Source of the DNA: Halonatronum saccharophilum DSM 13868 | Lineage (GTDB): Bacteria; Bacillota; Halanaerobiia; Halobacteroidales; Halobacteroidaceae | Assembly (NCBI RefSeq): GCF_000517025.1 | Contig: NZ_KI912094.1 | Span: forward strand, 208,013 to 272,012 | Direction of reading: 5' to 3' | Length of the DNA stretch: 64,000 nucleotides | Part shown: piece by piece, positions 60,490 through 64,000 of the stretch | How the letters are laid out: each line of letters opens with the position of its first letter | How positions within the stretch are numbered: position 1 is the stretch's first letter | Program-made: the position numbers and the translations under genes | Notes under the pieces: model-generated | Databases searched by the model: none | What the model saw: only the letters and a program-made list of their open reading frames with translations | What the model was told of the DNA's origin: nothing

Positions 60490-61967
60490 TACTCTTCACC
60501 TCTATTGACTAAGGCTTCTTTAGCTACTTCTCTATCATCAAAATCTAAAACATTACCCTTGATAATCTGATAAGTTTCATGACCTTTACCAATAATCACT
60601 ACCGTATCATCCTTCTTAGCCATCTTAATTCCCTTCTCTATAGCTGACTTACGATTCTCAATAACCATATAATCCTTACCTTCTACTTTATCTACTTCCT
60701 TAACACCTTCCAATATATCCTCTATAATATCCAATGGTTCCTCGCTTCGAGGATTATCAGAGGTGATAATAGCAAAGTCACCTAAAGTTACACCAACTTT
60801 GCCCATAATCGGCCTCTTAGTCTTATCCCTGTCTCCACCACAACCAAAGATCACTATCTTTCTCCCCTTAGTTATCTCTTTAACTGTATGTAAAACATTC
60901 TCCATACCATCTGGAGTATGAGCATAGTCGACTATAACTCCAAAATCTTGGCCCCTATCTATAAGCTGAAACCTTCCAGGAACACCTTTGGTCTCTTCTA
61001 ACCCCTCCTTTATATCATTTAAAGAAAAACCTAAACTATATAAAGTTCCAATAGCAGCTAAAGAATTATAAACATTAAAACGACCTGTAATCTTTAATTT
61101 AATATCTAACTCTTGACCTTCAGCCTTTAACTTATAAAAAACACCTTTAGGAGTTACATCTATCTTCTCAGCCTTAAGATCAGCTTCACCTGATATCCCA
61201 TAAGTCAAAACGCCAGCTTGAGCAGCACTTATTATATCATTGCTGACCTCATCATCTATATTAATAATAGATCTTCCCTTACCTAACCCAAAGAGCTTTG
61301 CTTTAGCCTTTAAATAATCATCAAAGGATTGATGGAAATCAAGATGATCTTGACTTAGATTCGTAAATATCTGCCTATCAAATTCAACATCTAAAACCCG
61401 ATCAAGCTCCAATGCATGGGAGGATACTTCCATTATCACATATTTAACACCATCATCAGACATCTTCCTAAACATCTCTTGAAGTTCTACTGATTCAGGG
61501 GTAGTACGACTTGCTATCTCTTCTTGACTTCCAAGTTTATTCTTAATAGTACCAATCAACCCAGTCTGATTCCCCAAAGCCTTCAAGACAGACTCAATCA
61601 AATAGGTTGTTGTAGTCTTTCCATTAGTTCCTGTAACACCTATTATCGTCATATCCCTTGATGGATAATCATAAAACTTAGCAGCTAATTTAGATAACGC
61701 CTGTCTTGAGTTATCCACTTTAATTATACTAACTCCTTTTATATTTATATCTATATCCTTCTCTACTATTATCCCATTAGCACCTTTTTTAATCGCATCA
61801 TCTATAAATTGATGTCCATCCTCTTTAAAACCTTTTATCGCAACAAAGAGATAACCTTCTGATACCTCTCTAGAATCATATGAAATCCCCTTTATATTGA
61901 GATCTAAATCTCCTCTGACCTCTTTTGCATCTATTACTTTAACGAGATCCTGTAGCTTAACCATCAT
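60489..61967 (-). CDS. murE: UDP-MurNAc-L-Ala-D-Glu:diaminopimelate ligase
   Basis: A 492-residue Mur ligase adding the third residue. 'GVTGTNGKTTTTYLIESVL', 'EVSSHALELDRV', 'LSQDHLDFHQSFDDYLKAKAKLF' and the acceptor motif 'SDNPRSEEP' (DNPR), which selects meso-diaminopimelate rather than lysine. This agrees with dapL/dapF at the other end of the window. The start is one of two adjacent Met codons. Confidence 0.96.
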   Translation of the reverse strand: MMVKLQDLVKVIDAKEVRGDLDLNIKGISYDSREVSEGYLFVAIKGFKEDGHQFIDDAIKKGANGIIVEKDIDINIKGVSIIKVDNSRQALSKLAAKFYDYPSRDMTIIGVTGTNGKTTTTYLIESVLKALGNQTGLIGTIKNKLGSQEEIASRTTPESVELQEMFRKMSDDGVKYVIMEVSSHALELDRVLDVEFDRQIFTNLSQDHLDFHQSFDDYLKAKAKLFGLGKGRSIINIDDEVSNDIISAAQAGVLTYGISGEADLKAEKIDVTPKGVFYKLKAEGQELDIKLKITGRFNVYNSLAAIGTLYSLGFSLNDIKEGLEETKGVPGRFQLIDRGQDFGVIVDYAHTPDGMENVLHTVKEITKGRKIVIFGCGGDRDKTKRPIMGKVGVTLGDFAIITSDNPRSEEPLDIIEDILEGVKEVDKVEGKDYMVIENRKSAIEKGIKMAKKDDTVVIIGKGHETYQIIKGNVLDFDDREVAKEALVNRGEE

Positions 61968-62130
61968 ATCCCCCCTTATTTAGTTAATCAATTGATAGTT
62001 AAAACTCCATTTCTAACCCCCTACATAAATATAAAGGTAATTTAGTATTAGATTTGTTCTAAGTCTTAGAACAAATCTAATATTTCGAATTTAACTACCA
62101 ATTATCAATTTTCAACTATCAACTTGTACC

Positions 62131-64000
62131 CTACTTTAAATTAACCCTTATATAATCACCTGAATCTACAGTCCTTCCTGCAACAGGGCTTTGGCTTCTA
62201 ATGGTACCTGAACCTTCCCATCTCAACCTTAAGCCTAATTGTCCAAGTAATTGCGCCGCATCTTCTATCTCCATACCACTCAAATCAGGAACTGTCACTC
62301 TATACCTAGCCTTCTTATCCTCAGCCCCTTCAAAGAATAATATAACTGTACTACCTTCGTCTACTATAGCTCCAGGATAAGGTATCTGATCAGATATTAC
62401 CGCCCCTTCACCTTCTAATCTTATTCTAAAACCATTTCTAATCAAAACCTTTTCTGCTTCTTCAAAATCTAAGTTAGTTAAATTAGGAACCTCAACCCTA
62501 GTTGGTCTATCTTCTTCATTATCAGTATCTGCCTTATTTGGAGGTATCTCTAAATACCTCAAAGCATCTTTAACTACATTATGAAATATAGGCGCAGCTA
62601 CCTGAGATCCATAATAAGGGTAACTACTAACACCATAAAGAACTACCAAAGTAACAAGCTGAGGGTCGTCGGCAGGCACCATACCGATAAAAGAAGCATC
62701 ATATAAGCTTCTACCGTAATGCTTAGCAGTACCGGTCTTTCCTCCTATTCTATATCCATCTATAGCAGCATGCATTCCAGAACCTTCCTCAACAACTCCT
62801 TCTAGCAACTCTCTAACCAATTTGGATGTATCTTTAGATACTACCCTCCTAATCTCTTCAGACTGTATCTCTTCAACCAATTCACCCTCTTTATCCCTAA
62901 CCTCTTTAACCAAGTTAGGTTTTAATAGTTGACCATCATTAGCAATAGCCGATACAGCAGATGTTAGTTGAATTGGAGTAGCAGTAATTCCATGGCCAAA
63001 GGAGATAGTAGCCAACTCAACAGGACCGATTTGAGGCAGACTGTACATCAAACCTCGACCTTCACCTGGTAAGTTAACATTTGTTCTCTCCCCAAAACCA
63101 AAAGCTTTTATATATTTATAAAAGTCATCCCGACCAATCCTCTGTCCAACCTGAACAAAACCGGGATTACATGAATTTTGCACAACCTCTGCAAAGGTCT
63201 GCATTCCATGCCCCCCAGCCTTCCAACAATTTATCCTCTGACCTGAGACCTCAATATAGCCTGGATCAAAGAATTTATCATTGACATTAACTACTCCTTC
63301 TTCTAATGCCGTAGCAGTAGTGATTATCTTAAAGGTTGACCCAGGTTCATAGGTGTCTGAAACAGCCCTATCTCTCCACAATCTAGGAGCAAACTTGGCA
63401 AAATTATTAGGGTCATAAGTAGGTCTATTCCCCATAGCTAAAATATCACCAGTCTTAGGATCCATCATAACAATAGTAGCCCCTTGAGCTTGGTGTTCTA
63501 CTAAAGCCTTATCCAACTCTCTTTCTACAATATATTGCAAAACATTATCTATAGTTAGGTAAATATCATTTCCATCATCTGGAGCACTATAATCACTGAT
63601 CCCTTGTGGGATTTGTCGACCAATAGCATCACTCTCTATAGATATTCTACCCGGATTTCCCCTTAAATATCTATCATATGATAACTCAATACCTTGTAAA
63701 CCTTGACTATCAACACCTGAAAACCCTAATATGTGAGAGGCCAGCTCTCCCCTTGGATAAAACCTTCTACTCTCTTCAGTAAAAGTAATCCCCTTTAAGT
63801 CTAACTCTCTAATCTTTTCTGCCTTATCTTCATCTACCTTTCTAGCCACGTAAGAAGCTGCGGCCCTTCTAGTAATTCTTTTATATACTTCCTCTTCAGA
63901 CATCCCTAGTATATCCGCTAGCTTAGAGGCTGTCTTCTCTGGATTTTGAATCTCTTTTGGAATTGCAACTACAGTATCTGCACTTGCACTTAAAGCCAAA
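62131..64000 (-). CDS. Class B penicillin-binding protein with two PASTA domains (FtsI/SpoVD type), N-terminus outside window
   Basis: The visible 622 residues hold the transpeptidase domain with 'GSTFKI' (SxxK serine), 'NSCNPGF' (SxN) and 'GGKTGTAKHY' (KTG), preceded by the pedestal region ('SRRFYPRGELASHILGFSG'). Two PASTA domains of about 60 residues end the protein ('VEVPNLTNLDFEEAEKVLI', 'VTVPDLSGMEIEDAAQLL'). It crosslinks septal or spore-cortex peptidoglycan with FtsW/SpoVE. The membrane anchor lies right of the window. FtsI versus SpoVD is undecided. Confidence 0.94.
   Translation of the reverse strand, partial: LALSASADTVVAIPKEIQNPEKTASKLADILGMSEEEVYKRITRRAAASYVARKVDEDKAEKIRELDLKGITFTEESRRFYPRGELASHILGFSGVDSQGLQGIELSYDRYLRGNPGRISIESDAIGRQIPQGISDYSAPDDGNDIYLTIDNVLQYIVERELDKALVEHQAQGATIVMMDPKTGDILAMGNRPTYDPNNFAKFAPRLWRDRAVSDTYEPGSTFKIITTATALEEGVVNVNDKFFDPGYIEVSGQRINCWKAGGHGMQTFAEVVQNSCNPGFVQVGQRIGRDDFYKYIKAFGFGERTNVNLPGEGRGLMYSLPQIGPVELATISFGHGITATPIQLTSAVSAIANDGQLLKPNLVKEVRDKEGELVEEIQSEEIRRVVSKDTSKLVRELLEGVVEEGSGMHAAIDGYRIGGKTGTAKHYGRSLYDASFIGMVPADDPQLVTLVVLYGVSSYPYYGSQVAAPIFHNVVKDALRYLEIPPNKADTDNEEDRPTRVEVPNLTNLDFEEAEKVLIRNGFRIRLEGEGAVISDQIPYPGAIVDEGSTVILFFEGAEDKKARYRVTVPDLSGMEIEDAAQLLGQLGLRLRWEGSGTIRSQSPVAGRTVDSGDYIRVNLK

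Larger units (their letters stand above)
441..60954. repeat. Dispersed heptamer TTGGCCC/GGGCCAA, 44 copies
   Basis: TTGGCCC on the plus strand starts at 441, 9629, 13548, 17785, 18463, 20518, 25205, 27747, 31096, 32543, 38847, 41496, 41807, 43080, 44865, 48354, 52409, 52490, 54262, 59037, 59270 and 60948. GGGCCAA starts at 888, 9726, 11571, 16637, 16946, 25528, 29628, 31500, 36076, 36980, 40339, 41142, 42423, 43246, 43691, 44654, 46961, 52661, 53616, 57808, 58979 and 59724. Over half extend to GTTGGCCC/GGGCCAAC. Counted by eye. Confidence 0.75.

Noticed and set aside
1-64000. tRNA, rRNA, CRISPR arrays or T-box leaders
   Set aside because: I looked for CCA-flanked cloverleaves, regularly spaced repeats and the GGGTGGNACCGCG T-box core on both strands and found none.

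Overview
The window looks like part of the chromosome of a low-G+C, anaerobic, endospore-forming, diderm Firmicute. A member of the Halanaerobiales (Halobacteroidaceae, for example Orenia- or Halobacteroides-like) fits best. Sporulation genes (sigE, spoIIGA, sigG, spoIIR) sit next to outer-membrane functions (a BtuB-like TonB-dependent receptor, TonB, a small outer-membrane beta-barrel). Ribonucleotide reduction is the anaerobic glycyl-radical type (NrdD/NrdG). The genus is inferred from gene content only.

Layout. Positions 1-1435 carry dapL (cut by the left edge) and dapF behind a promoter that overlaps a Fur-box-like site. Positions 1732-9130 are a loose accessory stretch: a duplicated P-loop ATPase, two Nudix hydrolases, an orphan TIR/deoxyribosyltransferase-like protein, a decayed M23 peptidase gene, a MazG-type pyrophosphohydrolase, an acetyltransferase and several intergenic repeats. 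Positions 9463-11766 are rimO-pgsA-pgpA. Positions 11937-14246 encode a GH13 amylase carrying an unexpected N-terminal HsdR_N-like domain. Positions 14506-19435 hold small membrane proteins, a LysM protein, folA and a UDG-like gene. Positions 19628-27496 hold nrdG, a membrane ferredoxin behind a CsoR-type operator, a secreted starch-binding amylase, and nrdD and nrdR behind two NrdR boxes. Positions 27647-29503 are the sporulation group ylmC-like, spoIIR and sigG. Positions 29678-34471 hold a LysM protein, cbiX, an XRE/ImmA pair, a leucine-rich-repeat protein and an alcohol dehydrogenase.

Positions 34526-43882 form a vitamin B12 region with three cobalamin riboswitches, each followed by an intrinsic terminator. 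They control cobO (followed by a wrecked cobS), btuB-tonB, and btuFCD. The genes work as one chain: an outer-membrane receptor, TonB energisation, a periplasmic binding protein, an inner-membrane ABC importer, and corrinoid adenosylation.

Positions 43978-64000 carry apbE, the sporulation pair spoIIGA-sigE, and a division and cell-wall (dcw) cluster read leftward: ftsI/spoVD, murE, murF, mraY, murD, ftsW, murG, murB, murA, ddl, ftsQ, ftsA, ftsZ. murC is missing from its usual place.

The most unusual signal is not a gene. The heptamer TTGGCCC/GGGCCAA occurs 44 times by eye, 22 on each strand, in many reading frames and also between genes, although about one or two copies would be expected by base composition. 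Other noteworthy items are the nuclease-like/amylase fusion, the decayed cobS still coupled to cobO, a duplicated and shortened riboswitch, a MITE-like element in two inverted copies, and a small gene whose ribosome binding site points to an ATA codon.
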